Shown piece after piece: positions 8,481 to 17,205 of a DNA stretch of 37,893 nucleotides; the stretch's first letter is position 1, and the number at the start of each line of letters is the position of its first letter. The notes under the pieces were generated by a model. The model did no database searches. It worked only from the letters and a program-made list of their open reading frames with translations, and had not been told where the DNA came from. The DNA is from Clostridia bacterium (lineage in GTDB: Bacteria > Bacillota > Clostridia > Oscillospirales > Acutalibacteraceae), in contig JAFTUG010000005.1 of NCBI GenBank assembly GCA_017466365.1, forward strand, positions 1 through 37,893, given 5' to 3'. Position numbers and translations under genes: made by a program.

Positions 8481-8514
8481 TACCGCCACAGAAAAATCTG
8501 CGGCGGTATTTTTT
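8481..8514. terminator. Bidirectional rho-independent terminator between convergent genes
   Basis: An 11-bp stem (TACCGCCACAG at 8481-8491 with CTGCGGCGGTA at 8498-8508) has a 6-nt loop. A T-rich tail lies on both sides: TTTTTT on the plus strand and AATTTTTATTTT on the minus strand. One position is A/C on plus and G/U on minus, so the minus RNA stem is fully paired. It serves the secreted-protein gene and xylB. Confidence 0.85.
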
Positions 8515-10039
8515 ATAAGCTTGCAAGCTCTTTATAATTATATTTAAGCGATAAATAAAGCTTTGAATATAGAGCAAAATTCTTTGAATATTTTTCGCTG
8601 TTTTCTGAAACAGGAAGATACTCCTTCTCGCTGTATTTCACCATTGTATCGGCAGCTTCATAAATATCGTTATAAAGTCCTGCACCGACTGCCGCAAGAA
8701 CGGCAACTCCGAGTGCAGGGCCTTCCTTCGACTGAATGGTTTTTATATTCAGACGGAACATATCGCCGAGCATTTCTTTCCAAAGCTTCGATTTTCCTCC
8801 GCCACCCGTAACAAGCATTGACTCGGGATTTATCTCCATTTCATCAAGCACCTTAAGGCAGTCCATAAGCGAATAACCTACACCCTCCATAACGGCACGG
8901 ATAAAATGCGCTCTTGTATGCATGGCGGAGATGCCGAAAAATACACCTCTGCAATCAGGGTCAAGATGGGGTGTTCTTTCACCCATGAGATAAGGAAGAT
9001 AGAAAAGACTTTCTGCACCTATCGGAATGCTCGCTGCCTTTTCATCGGTAATTTTATAAACATCCTCACCCTTTGCAAGACTTTCTTCGGTTTCTGCAAG
9101 GCAGAACTGATTTTTAAACCATTGAAGAGAAAGACCTGCCGCCTGGGTAACACCCATTACATGCCACTTGCCGGGCACAGCGCAGCAGAATGTGTGTACT
9201 CTGCCCATGGGGTCGATTTTCGGTTCATCGGTATGAACAAAAACGACACCCGAAGTTCCTATTGTTGTAAACGCTTTGCCGTCACGGATGACCGCAGTGC
9301 CTACTGCAGCTGCAGCATTATCGCCTGCACCTGCAACAATAAGAGTTTTTTCCGAAAGACCTGTTTCAGCCGATGCTTCTGCACTAACATGGCCCGTAAC
9401 CTCAACAGATTCATAAACCTTTGCAAGCAGAGATTTATCAATTCCGAGCTTTTCGCAAACCTCGTCCGACCAGCAACGGTTTTTAACATCAAGAAGCTGC
9501 ATACCCGAAGCATCTGATACATCTGTTGCGAAATCTCCCGAAAGTCTGAAGCGGAGATAATCTTTAGGCAAAAGAATATGTCTGCATTTATCAAAATTCT
9601 CTTTTTCGTGCTTTTTGACCCACATGATTTTGGATGCGGTAAAGCCCGTAAGAGCAGGATTCGCGGTTATTTCAATAAGCCTTTTCTTGCCGATTATGTT
9701 GGTTATATCGTCACATTCTTCACCCGTTCTCTGGTCACACCAGAGAATTGCGGGGCGGATAACATTGCAATTTTCATCAAGCATAACAAGCCCATGCATC
9801 TGTCCCGAAATACCGAGAGAAAGTATATCCTCGCAAGGAATATTACTGCTTTTCAAAACCTCATTTACGGTTTCCTTGGCAGCAATCCACCAAATCTCGG
9901 GGTCCTGCTCTGCCCAACCGTTTTTTGGTTGAGAGAGCGGATATTCTCTGTAAGCCGATGCAACCGCATCGCCCTCACGGCTGAAAATAACGGTTTTCAG
10001 ACCCGTAGTGCCTAAATCTATACCGATAACATATTTCAT
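8513..10039 (-). CDS. xylB: Xylulokinase
   Basis: Phosphorylates D-xylulose to xylulose-5-phosphate, feeding the pentose phosphate or phosphoketolase route. The 508-residue FGGY kinase begins with the ATP-fold loop GIDLGTTGLKTVIF (5-18). It has the xylulokinase-like GWAEQDPEIWW and SGQMHGLVMLDE segments, ILWCDQRTGEEC, and a C-terminal FGGY_C domain with LVTGGGGKSKLWKEML near 410-425. It follows xylA with a 4-nt gap, and the GGGTGAAAA ribosome binding site spans the xylA end. Its stop lies in the T-tract of the bidirectional terminator. Confidence 0.95.
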   Translation of the reverse strand: MKYVIGIDLGTTGLKTVIFSREGDAVASAYREYPLSQPKNGWAEQDPEIWWIAAKETVNEVLKSSNIPCEDILSLGISGQMHGLVMLDENCNVIRPAILWCDQRTGEECDDITNIIGKKRLIEITANPALTGFTASKIMWVKKHEKENFDKCRHILLPKDYLRFRLSGDFATDVSDASGMQLLDVKNRCWSDEVCEKLGIDKSLLAKVYESVEVTGHVSAEASAETGLSEKTLIVAGAGDNAAAAVGTAVIRDGKAFTTIGTSGVVFVHTDEPKIDPMGRVHTFCCAVPGKWHVMGVTQAAGLSLQWFKNQFCLAETEESLAKGEDVYKITDEKAASIPIGAESLFYLPYLMGERTPHLDPDCRGVFFGISAMHTRAHFIRAVMEGVGYSLMDCLKVLDEMEINPESMLVTGGGGKSKLWKEMLGDMFRLNIKTIQSKEGPALGVAVLAAVGAGLYNDIYEAADTMVKYSEKEYLPVSENSEKYSKNFALYSKLYLSLKYNYKELASL

Positions 10040-10043
10040 ATTT

Positions 10044-11360
10044 TCACCCGAACATTATGTTGTTAATTACACTTTCAAGATATTCCTGCTTGCCCGAACC
10101 GGGATTTGCAGGCTTACCCATAGCGCATGCGTAATCGGAAAGCTCTTCAAGAGTAACGTTGCCGCTTCTGATTTTCTGACCGATTTCGCTGTTGAATGAA
10201 GAATATTTATCTGCAACAAAGCCGTCAATTCTGCCGTCTTCAATAATTTCTGCCGCTTTGATAAGACCGAGAGCAAAGGTATCCATTCCGAGAATAAAGC
10301 CGAGGAACATATCCTCATGGGTGTTGCTCGGTCTACGGTTTTTGGCATCGAAATTAAGACCGCCGTTTAAAAAGCCGCCGCTTTTGAGAACTTCGTACAT
10401 GCACATTGTTGCTTCATAAACATCGAACGGGAATTCATCGGTATCCCATCCGAGAAGAAGGTCGCCCTGATTTGCGTCAATGCTGCCAAGCATACCATTG
10501 ATTGCACTTATGCGAAGCTCATGCTGGAAGGTATGACCTGCAAGAGTTGCGTGGTTTGCTTCGATATTCATTTTGAAATCCTTATCAAGACCGTACTGCT
10601 TAAGGAAACCGATAGCTGTTGAAGCATCAAAATCATACTGATGCTTCATGGGCTCTTTCGGCTTGGGTTCAATATAGAAATCGCCGTCAAAACCGATTTT
10701 TCTGCCGTAGTCGATTGCAAGACGCATAAGACGAGCAATATTTTCCTGCTCAAACTTTACATCGGTGTTAAGGAGAGTTTCGTAGCCCTCTCTGCCGCCC
10801 CAAAAAACATATCCCTTACCGCCAAGCTTTACGGTTAAATCAAGAGCCTTTTTAACCTGTGCAGCTGCGAAACAGAAAACGTCCGCAGAGTTTGTGCTGC
10901 CTGCACCGTTCATAAAACGGGGATCGGAGAACATGTTAGCCGTACCCCAAAGGCACTTGATGCCTGTTTCATTCATTTTTTCAAGAATATAGTCGGTGAT
11001 TTCGTCAAGTCTTTTGTTTGTTTCTTTGATATCATCCGCTGCCGGAATAATATCGGCGTCATGGAAGCAAAAATATTCAACACCGAGCTTTGACATAAAT
11101 TCAAAGCCTGCATCAACCTTCGCCTTTGCATGCTCCATTGTACCGGGAACCGCACCGAAGGATTTCTCTGCAGTATCTCTGCCGAACATATCAGTTCCGC
11201 AAGCACAGAGATTATGCCACCATGCCATGGCAAATTTGAGATGCTCACTCATCTTTTTGCCCATGATTACACGGTCTTTATCATAATATTTAAAAGCAAG
11301 AGGATTTTTGCTTTTCGGTCCTTCATATTTAATTGCAGGAACATTAAAAATTTCGCTCAT
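10044..11360 (-). CDS. xylA: Xylose isomerase
   Basis: Interconverts D-xylose and D-xylulose in the cytoplasm using two divalent metal ions. The 438-residue TIM barrel is the long class II type. Seen in order: [15 protein letters not shown], the catalytic [10 protein letters not shown] (His100, Asp103), [14 protein letters not shown], the metal-ligand region [24 protein letters not shown], and [17 protein letters not shown], then [11 protein letters not shown]. The ATG has an AAGGAG site 10 nt upstream and a consensus promoter 38 nt upstream. It forms an operon with xylB; no xylR or xylose transporter is adjacent. Confidence 0.97.
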   Translation of the reverse strand: MSEIFNVPAIKYEGPKSKNPLAFKYYDKDRVIMGKKMSEHLKFAMAWWHNLCACGTDMFGRDTAEKSFGAVPGTMEHAKAKVDAGFEFMSKLGVEYFCFHDADIIPAADDIKETNKRLDEITDYILEKMNETGIKCLWGTANMFSDPRFMNGAGSTNSADVFCFAAAQVKKALDLTVKLGGKGYVFWGGREGYETLLNTDVKFEQENIARLMRLAIDYGRKIGFDGDFYIEPKPKEPMKHQYDFDASTAIGFLKQYGLDKDFKMNIEANHATLAGHTFQHELRISAINGMLGSIDANQGDLLLGWDTDEFPFDVYEATMCMYEVLKSGGFLNGGLNFDAKNRRPSNTHEDMFLGFILGMDTFALGLIKAAEIIEDGRIDGFVADKYSSFNSEIGQKIRSGNVTLEELSDYACAMGKPANPGSGKQEYLESVINNIMFG

Positions 11361-11397
11361 TTTTGTTACTCCTTTTTATACAATATATGATATGTTT

Positions 11398-11426
11398 ATT
11401 ATATCAAATGTTTTCTGCCTTTTCAA
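11398..11426 (-). promoter_or_regulatory. Sigma-A promoter of xylAB
   Basis: On the minus strand -35 TTGAAA (11421-11426), a 17-nt spacer, and -10 TATAAT (11398-11403) preceded by TGA, making an extended -10. I see no convincing XylR or catabolite-repression operator next to it. Confidence 0.8.
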
Positions 11427-11441
11427 TAAGATTATTAACAA

Positions 11442-11470
11442 AATACCGTCGGCACAACGCCGACGGTATT
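11442..11470 (-). terminator. Rho-independent terminator after the 65-residue gene
   Basis: A perfect 12-bp stem (AATACCGTCGGC with GCCGACGGTATT) around a 5-nt loop. On the minus strand a TATTTTGTTAAT tail follows. It insulates the small-gene pair from the xylAB promoter immediately downstream. Confidence 0.85.
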
Positions 11471-11472
11471 CA

Positions 11473-11670
11473 TCATTTGCTTTCGATTTCTTTTTTCAAT
11501 CTTTCTTTCGCTTCTTCAACGGTTTCGCCGTCTTTTGTCAGAAAATTATCAACAAAACCGTCCTCAATTTTTGTGTAGGCACCCACAACGGTATCTTCGA
11601 TTTTCTTGTAACCGTCGGTGAACTTTTCGGCGATTTGTTCGCTGACCTTAACAATTTTTGATTTAGCCAT
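11473..11670 (-). CDS. Small charged helical protein, 65 residues
   Basis: Not a family I can name. It is a highly charged, probably all-helical soluble protein with repeated EKF/KIED/YTKIEDGF patterns and an acidic-basic C-terminus. The pattern recalls small stress-type or phasin-like proteins, but no function is assigned. It has a strong GGAGG ribosome binding site 9 nt before the ATG, sits 17 nt after the four-TM protein gene and ends at a strong terminator. Confidence 0.8.
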   Translation of the reverse strand: MAKSKIVKVSEQIAEKFTDGYKKIEDTVVGAYTKIEDGFVDNFLTKDGETVEEAKERLKKEIESK

Positions 11671-11687
11671 ATTTCAAAACCTCCGTA

Positions 11688-12059
11688 TTATTCTTTTATT
11701 CCTTTGCAAACGGGAATGAGGGATAAAAGCAAAACGATGCCCACAATACCTATAAGCACACCTGCAACAAGTTTATTCCATACCATGCAGAAGCACATTC
11801 CTACCCCGAGTAATAACGCACCCGCAATGCTTAAAATAATAATGCCTACTGATTTTCCGCTGATTTTAACAGGTGCCTTATGTTCCATTTTCCGCCATAC
11901 AATTACGGTGATAAGGCAAAGCAACAAACCGATGCTTCCGAAAATAATTCCTTGCTTAAATGCATTCCATTCGGGAAGAAGAGCCATACACATTCCGAGA
12001 GCAAACAACACTCCGCTCACCGTGCCTAATACAAGGGCAACAAAACTGCTTTTTTTCAT
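11688..12059 (-). CDS. Small four-TM membrane protein
   Basis: The 123-residue product has four hydrophobic segments: VALVLGTVSGVLFALGMCMA, a glycine/leucine-rich GIIFGSIGLLLCLITVIVW, GIIILSIAGALLLGVGMC, and GVLIGIVGIVLLLSLIP. A basic loop rich in Lys and His (KMEHKAPVKISGK) lies between TM2 and TM3. The two halves resemble each other, each with a GMCM or GMCF motif, suggesting an internal duplication. I chose the ATG at 12059 because AAGGAG lies about 10 nt upstream; the ATG at 12068 directly abuts that site. Function unknown; it is co-transcribed with the 65-residue gene. Confidence 0.78.
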   Translation of the reverse strand: MKKSSFVALVLGTVSGVLFALGMCMALLPEWNAFKQGIIFGSIGLLLCLITVIVWRKMEHKAPVKISGKSVGIIILSIAGALLLGVGMCFCMVWNKLVAGVLIGIVGIVLLLSLIPVCKGIKE

Positions 12060-12163
12060 AAATTTCATTCTCCTTTTCTTTTGTTGCCGTTATATTATCA
12101 GGCGAATATTTTAAAAATATGGTTGAAATATTATTAAATTTTCATTTTTTTGTTATAAAAATG

Positions 12164-12203
12164 TTTAAGACACCTGAAGCATTAACTCTTCGGGTGCCTT
12201 AAA
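12164..12203 (-). terminator. Terminator of the transporter-LRR-isomerase operon
   Basis: 16-nt arms (12164-12179 and 12188-12203) pair over TTTAAG.CACC.GAAG and its complement with two G-U or mismatch positions. The minus-strand tail is AACATTTTTAT. It lies 12 nt after the stop of the TIM-barrel gene. Confidence 0.7.
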
Positions 12204-12214
12204 TTGAATTGATA

Positions 12215-12976
12215 TCAGGTTGTACCGTAAATTTGTGTTAAAAAAGTTTTCAAAATTTCGGCGTCTTCTCTGAATTGTTCAAGGCTGTCTCCTTTTACAA
12301 ATTCAAGGATATAATCCTCATCAGGGCTGTTGTTTTTCAGATGATCAATGTACTTTTTCCAATCATCCGCACCCTCACAAAGTCTGCACCGTATTCCTGA
12401 TTTTTTCCAATGAAAAACATGAACTCCGTTAACATGCGGTGCGACGGCTTTAAGATTTTCAAAGTCGTTTTTTGTTCTTAAGGGCTGCCAATAGGTAGCA
12501 ATATTATCACGGTTTACAGCTTTTAGAAATTCAAGTGAGGATTTGCCGTTATCATTTAATGTTCCTTCATGGAATTCAAAAGAAAGAGTAATGTCCTTTT
12601 CTTTTGCCATATCGCAAAGCTTTTGCGTTTCTGATTTAAGCAGATTAAAAAGCACTGAATCTGTTTCGGCACTTGAAGCCTCACCAAGCCAAAGACGGAT
12701 TCTTTTGCAGCCGATTTTTTGGGCAACGGTAAGAATTCTTTTGAACAGTTCAAAATCCCTTTGACCTACCCTGTAATAACTGCCGTAGGAAATTGCCTTT
12801 ATACCGTATTTATTCTGCAAACAGATTACCTCTTCAAGAGCCTTTTCATCATCGGGAGGAAGATGAACATCCCCTCCCCACTCTATATATTCAATGCCGT
12901 TTTCATTGGCGGCAATGCAAATTTCTTCTCTTGAAAGCTTGCGAAAGGTAACACTTGTAAATCCAATTCTGTACAT
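12215..12976 (-). CDS. Sugar phosphate isomerase/epimerase-like TIM barrel protein
   Basis: Belongs by appearance to the xylose isomerase-like/AP endonuclease 2 TIM-barrel superfamily (IolE/IolI, sugar epimerases). The 253-residue protein shows IGFTSVTFRKLSREEIC at the N-terminus and a GIEYIEWGGDVHLPP strand. RIRLWLG, LSFEFHEGT (a probable metal-binding Glu and His) and VNGVHVFHWKK follow. The substrate cannot be read from sequence; oxidation or epimerisation of an imported sugar is a reasonable inference from the transporter in the same operon. The ATG at 12976 begins one base after the LRR gene stop. A start at 13006 would overlap that gene by 29 nt without a ribosome binding site. Confidence 0.82.
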   Translation of the reverse strand: MYRIGFTSVTFRKLSREEICIAANENGIEYIEWGGDVHLPPDDEKALEEVICLQNKYGIKAISYGSYYRVGQRDFELFKRILTVAQKIGCKRIRLWLGEASSAETDSVLFNLLKSETQKLCDMAKEKDITLSFEFHEGTLNDNGKSSLEFLKAVNRDNIATYWQPLRTKNDFENLKAVAPHVNGVHVFHWKKSGIRCRLCEGADDWKKYIDHLKNNSPDEDYILEFVKGDSLEQFREDAEILKTFLTQIYGTT

Positions 12977-12977
12977 A

Positions 12978-14192
12978 TTATTTTCTTTCAGCCGAATAGG
13001 CAACATTTATGCTCTTTTTAAACAGAAGATAGTCATACTGCGGTCTCCAGCTGTTACCTGTTTCAACATTATTCTTGAAATCTTCTTCGGAAAGAGCAGT
13101 GTTAATTTCGGCAACACCCTTAAGCTCATCGCCTTCTTTATATACGGTATCCCAGAAAGCATGATGTCCGATATGAGTTACGCTTGCAGGAATATAAACA
13201 TAGGTCATCGCCTGATTATAGCTGAAAGCATCCGAGCCGATATATTCAAGACCCTCGGGAAACGAATTATAGACATCGCCGAGTACCGATTCATCAGTAA
13301 AATGCGTATCGGTTACTTCGCCCGCAGGCTTATAGCTGTATACTCCTTCAAGAAGAGGAATTTCAAAGAAGCCGAGTGTTTCAATTGTTTTAAGACCTTC
13401 GGGAAGATAAACATTCTTCATGTTGGCATAGTTAAAGCAAAGCTGACCGATTTTTTCAACCGATGAGGGAACAACATATGTAAGAACATCTTTTACATAT
13501 TGCTCATAGCTTGCATCTTCGGGAGCCGGTTCGATTCTGTAGCCGTTTTCATCATACTTTGCATGGCCGTATTTTTCGGCAAGGTAAGTATCATGGTCGC
13601 AGGGACGGCAGATGATTTCGGTTTTATCCTTGTTGAAAAGCACGCCTTCAACATCGCAGTAGTTGGGATTGTTTTCATCAACCCTGATTTCCTGCAATGC
13701 CCAACAGGAATAGAAAGCTTTCGGGTCAACATTCTCAACCCCTGCTCCGATATTGATAACCTTGACCTTTTCATCACAGTTGAGCGCATATGCACCGACC
13801 GAAACAACCTTTTTTGATTCGTCTTTGATAATTTTGAAATTGGTATTTACATCGGGATTCTCACGGTCATATTCAACACTTGAAACATAGTCTATATCAA
13901 GTGTTGTCATATATCCCGTGTTACTGAATTTTGAAAGCTCGATTCCGACCTTGGTCTGATCATATTCAAAGGTATCCTTCTGAACGGTTCTTACACTGAA
14001 ATAGCAGGAAATCGAAACCGCAACAATTATTACGAGAGCAAAGATTACCTTCTTTATTCCATAATGCTTATAGGGCTTATTAATATGAGGCGCCGCAAGA
14101 CCTTCTACTCTGTAAGTCCATATTTCTTCCTCGGGAATATCGAGATGAATGGGTTCTTCAACAGGAATTTGTTTCTTTTCTTTTTTGCTCAT
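12978..14192 (-). CDS. Membrane-anchored BspA-like leucine-rich repeat protein
   Basis: The 404-residue protein has a cytoplasmic acidic N-terminus (EEPIHLDIPEEEIWTY), one membrane segment (about 49-68, VIFALVIIVAVSISCYF) and an extracytoplasmic region. Several LRR_5/BspA-type repeats are visible, for example VVSVGAYALNCDEKVKVINI, VEKIGQLCFNYANMKNVYLP, and LEYIGSDAFSYNQAMTYVYI followed by VTHIGHHAFWD. These repeats normally mediate binding to proteins or glycans at the cell surface. It sits between a transporter and a sugar isomerase-like gene (13-nt and 1-nt gaps), so a substrate capture or sensing role is possible but unproven. The ribosome binding site is GAGGGGTGA. Confidence 0.85.
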   Translation of the reverse strand: MSKKEKKQIPVEEPIHLDIPEEEIWTYRVEGLAAPHINKPYKHYGIKKVIFALVIIVAVSISCYFSVRTVQKDTFEYDQTKVGIELSKFSNTGYMTTLDIDYVSSVEYDRENPDVNTNFKIIKDESKKVVSVGAYALNCDEKVKVINIGAGVENVDPKAFYSCWALQEIRVDENNPNYCDVEGVLFNKDKTEIICRPCDHDTYLAEKYGHAKYDENGYRIEPAPEDASYEQYVKDVLTYVVPSSVEKIGQLCFNYANMKNVYLPEGLKTIETLGFFEIPLLEGVYSYKPAGEVTDTHFTDESVLGDVYNSFPEGLEYIGSDAFSYNQAMTYVYIPASVTHIGHHAFWDTVYKEGDELKGVAEINTALSEEDFKNNVETGNSWRPQYDYLLFKKSINVAYSAERK

Positions 14193-14205
14193 ATTATCAC
14201 CCCTC

Positions 14206-15960
14206 TTATCCTAAATAGCCGCCGGAAACGGATACGCCTTCTTCTTCCGCCTTCTTTTCGGTAACCTCTGCACGGCGTTTGAGAACTTCCATAACCATGT
14301 TCTGCTTTTTGCTGTCATAATCCCAGAAAAGATAGGGAATTGTCATAAGAGCAAAACCGATAACGTCAACAATTATGGGAATAACAATTATGCTTCTTCT
14401 CGAATCATCAATAAAGAGAACATCCCAGTTGCTGTTGAAGCCGTATTTGAGAAGCATAAGCGGAATGATAAGACCTACAAATGAGGTTATGGGACCTGTA
14501 AACCAGCCGAAAACGCCCGAAAAGCTTTCAAGACGTTCACCTGAAAGATACATCTGATAGTCGCCGATACGGACATTCATATCGTGACCCGCAGTGGTAG
14601 GCACGGTCTTTGTCATTTCCATGAAGAAAAGAACAACAACACAGATTGTGCCACAAAGGGTAAGATTATCGCCGCAGAACCACATAGCAGCAGCAATAAG
14701 TCCGTAGCCGATTGCTCTTGTAAGCTGATAGAAAATCATAATCTGCTTATAAGAAAATCTCTTAAGGAAATAGGGTGAGAGCAAATCGGGCGGAGTTCCC
14801 GCAAATGAAATCAGCATAACGATAAGGCTGTAGGGAAGTCCGCTTAAACGGAAGGTGTAGAAATAAAGGATTGTAACAAACGGCAGCATACCGTTTCCGA
14901 GCGAGTCGATAAGACCGACTATTGTGTTAATAAGCAAATACTTATTGTGAAGAACTCCGAACATGCCGTCCCAGAATTTAATCTGAACCTTCTTTTCAAC
15001 GGGCGGCTGGGGAATTCTTTCTTTTACTCTGCCCGCAAAAATCATTGTAAATGCGGCAAGAGTGCAGAATGTTATGGGGATAACATATTTGTAAACATTG
15101 ATATCTGCCCACTCATAACGAAGCATTCCGATAACGGCAGGAATAATAATACCGACAATGGTATTAAAGAAATGAGAAAGCTTTACGGGATAGCTTCTTA
15201 CATAAATTCTTTCCTGAAGATTGGGGCTGATGCTTCTTGTGCAGGTTTCAAGGTTATTGGCAAAGCCGAAAACATTATAGGTTGCAAAAAGAAGGTTTGC
15301 CACCCACACTCTTGTTGCAACATCGGGAATGTTGTAAACCGGAAGCCAGCCGATAAGGATAACCATTATACACTTAGGCACAACGTCGCAATAAAGCGAA
15401 TATTTATATCTGCCGAATTTCGGAAGAAGCTTTTTACGCCAGAAGATGTTTCTTGCACCGACCCAGCCCGTATAAAGGAAATGAGTACCGAAGGTTTTGA
15501 AGCAAGCCGTGGCGTTCATGCCTTCAAGACCGTTGAGATATGTAATAAACGGACTGGTTTGGTTAAACAACAAGGAATAATCAAACAGTATTGTTGATAT
15601 TCCGAACAGCATCATAAGAACATAAACAAGATAGAATTTTCTTTCGGTTTTCTTCGGAAGAAATCCGAGATTATCGCAGACAAACCACCACATCAGCGCT
15701 GAAATATAGCCGAGAGGCATATTCAGAATGCCGATAACGGAGAATGTAAGATAAGGCAGCTTATAGTGGTGCATGATAAGATAGCAGGATGAGAAAAATC
15801 CTATATATTCAAGCACCTTCGAGCCTGCGTAGTTGCTTCCGACAGCAAAAAGAACGTCCCTGTATTCTTTATAGGGAACGTACTTGCCTTCGGCGGGGGT
15901 ATTCCAATGCGTTTTGATTTCGGTAAACAGCGATTGTACTTTGGCAATCAAACCGTTCAT
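14206..15960 (-). CDS. MFS/GPH-like sugar transporter, 12 TM
   Basis: The 584-residue integral membrane protein has about 12 hydrophobic segments in two halves. Charged loops carry motifs like the major facilitator/GPH (glycoside-pentoside-hexuronide:cation symporter) group, such as GLIDSLGNGMLPFVTILY and FVGLIIPLMLLKYGF. The charged C-terminal tail (RRAEVTEKKAEEEG) is cytoplasmic. The ATG at 15960 has a strong AAAGGAGGA site; the frame is open further upstream to 16059 but overlaps the YolD-like gene. It heads an operon with the LRR and isomerase-like genes and has its own promoter. Substrate unknown; a plant oligosaccharide or uronide is a guess from the neighbours. Confidence 0.85.
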   Translation of the reverse strand: MNGLIAKVQSLFTEIKTHWNTPAEGKYVPYKEYRDVLFAVGSNYAGSKVLEYIGFFSSCYLIMHHYKLPYLTFSVIGILNMPLGYISALMWWFVCDNLGFLPKKTERKFYLVYVLMMLFGISTILFDYSLLFNQTSPFITYLNGLEGMNATACFKTFGTHFLYTGWVGARNIFWRKKLLPKFGRYKYSLYCDVVPKCIMVILIGWLPVYNIPDVATRVWVANLLFATYNVFGFANNLETCTRSISPNLQERIYVRSYPVKLSHFFNTIVGIIIPAVIGMLRYEWADINVYKYVIPITFCTLAAFTMIFAGRVKERIPQPPVEKKVQIKFWDGMFGVLHNKYLLINTIVGLIDSLGNGMLPFVTILYFYTFRLSGLPYSLIVMLISFAGTPPDLLSPYFLKRFSYKQIMIFYQLTRAIGYGLIAAAMWFCGDNLTLCGTICVVVLFFMEMTKTVPTTAGHDMNVRIGDYQMYLSGERLESFSGVFGWFTGPITSFVGLIIPLMLLKYGFNSNWDVLFIDDSRRSIIVIPIIVDVIGFALMTIPYLFWDYDSKKQNMVMEVLKRRAEVTEKKAEEEGVSVSGGYLG

Positions 15961-15987
15961 GCGTATCAGTCCTCCTTTTTCAAAATA

Positions 15988-16016
15988 ATAATAACATAAA
16001 ATACTATTCTTGGCAA
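15988..16016 (-). promoter_or_regulatory. Promoter of the transporter-LRR-isomerase operon
   Basis: On the minus strand -35 TTGCCA (16011-16016), 17-nt spacer, -10 TATTAT (15988-15993) preceded by TGT (extended -10). It lies between the YolD-like stop and the transporter start. Confidence 0.7.
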
Positions 16017-16021
16017 CTAAA

Positions 16022-16450
16022 TTATATTGTTTTATCAAAAATCTCTCCGCGGATATCACTTACCGAATCAACGGGAATTACGGTTTCGTTATTCATTATA
16101 ATTTCACGCCTTAAAATATTGACTCTCTTTATATATCCGTTGACGGTTATATATGCGCCTCCGGATTTCTTTTCATCAGGCTTGAAATAAATCACGGTTA
16201 CTTCGGGCTTTTCATCAATAAAATCCATAAGCATATGCATTTTTGCATCAAGAATTTCTTTTTCGTCCTCATCAAGTTCAACAAAAGTATCGGTAAGCCT
16301 TGCTGTTTCATCGAGTGCCGCATTATGACCCGTCAGCGCCGCAAAAGGGCTGAATTGCGCCGCACGGTCAATCATTGACATATGCGGTTTGGTTTCGGAA
16401 ACATGATGAGGGAGATTGATTATCTCCGCATATTTACTGTCACGATTCAT
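16022..16450 (-). CDS. YolD-like family protein
   Basis: YolD-like proteins are small partners of Y-family UvrX/DinB-type polymerases in Firmicutes and are thought to play an UmuD-like role. The 142-residue protein carries the clostridial version of the signature, MIDRAAQFSPFAALTG followed by ETARLTD (residues about 26-54). A beta-rich C-terminal half holds GGAYITVNGYIKRVN. It lies 750 bp downstream of a Y-family polymerase on the same strand, with a HAD gene inserted between. This supports the link and a common SOS response. Confidence 0.88.
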   Translation of the reverse strand: MNRDSKYAEIINLPHHVSETKPHMSMIDRAAQFSPFAALTGHNAALDETARLTDTFVELDEDEKEILDAKMHMLMDFIDEKPEVTVIYFKPDEKKSGGAYITVNGYIKRVNILRREIIMNNETVIPVDSVSDIRGEIFDKTI

Positions 16451-16476
16451 TTTTTCACCTTATTGCCGATAATTTT

Positions 16477-17178
16477 TCATAGAATACTGCGTATTTCTTC
16501 TAACTTATTTATTACACAGTCAATGTGTAAACCGTTGGTTTCACCACTTCTGTTTCTGTCAAAAAAGCATGTTTTTAATCCTGCAGAAGCTGCCCCTGCA
16601 ATATCCGACGTAAGCGAATCACCTATCATAATTATCTCGTGAGGCTGTATTTTCTCTTCGCTTTTCGCTACCGAATTAAGTTCATGCAGACAATGCATAA
16701 AGAAACTTTCGGACGGTTTTGAAGCACCTATCTTTTCGGAAATAAAAAGCTTTGAAAAACACGGAAGCATTTTAGCTTTCTTCAGTCTGTTAATCTGCTG
16801 ACCGTAAGGGCCGTTGCTTGCAGCGCATACGATATATCTTTCTTTCAGATATCCAAGAATATCAACAGCACCCTCAATGTGTATTGCACTTTCAAAAAGC
16901 CTGCTTTTAAAATACTCTTCAAACCTGCAGCCGTCAAAAGAAATATTCAGCTCTGAAAAAATTCTGTTCCATCTGGTTTTCAGCAGTTCATCATATGTCA
17001 GCTCATTCCGCTCAATCTGCCGCCACATCTCGTAATTGATTTTCACAAAAACCTCATACATATATTCCTCATATGCAGTTAAGCCAAACTCTGCAAAGCC
17101 CTCTTTCATGGTTTCTTTAACATATTCATCAAAATCCAGTAAGGTGTTATCTATATCAATTAAAACCGCTTTAATCAT
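16477..17178 (-). CDS. HAD-family hydrolase, YjjG-like (pyrimidine 5'-nucleotidase type)
   Basis: The 233-residue protein has HAD motif I DIDNTLLDF (8-16) with two aspartates, a helical cap, motif II in CAASNG, motif III Lys in KIGASKPS, and motif IV MIGDSLTSDIAGA. The order and length fit the YjjG/HAD_2 group, members of which remove phosphate from pyrimidine nucleotides, including damaged or non-canonical ones. Its place between a translesion polymerase and its YolD-like partner would fit a pool-cleaning role; that is inference. Confidence 0.87.
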   Translation of the reverse strand: MIKAVLIDIDNTLLDFDEYVKETMKEGFAEFGLTAYEEYMYEVFVKINYEMWRQIERNELTYDELLKTRWNRIFSELNISFDGCRFEEYFKSRLFESAIHIEGAVDILGYLKERYIVCAASNGPYGQQINRLKKAKMLPCFSKLFISEKIGASKPSESFFMHCLHELNSVAKSEEKIQPHEIIMIGDSLTSDIAGAASAGLKTCFFDRNRSGETNGLHIDCVINKLEEIRSIL

Positions 17179-17205
17179 AATCTTCTTCTCCGGTAAAATG
17201 ATTTG

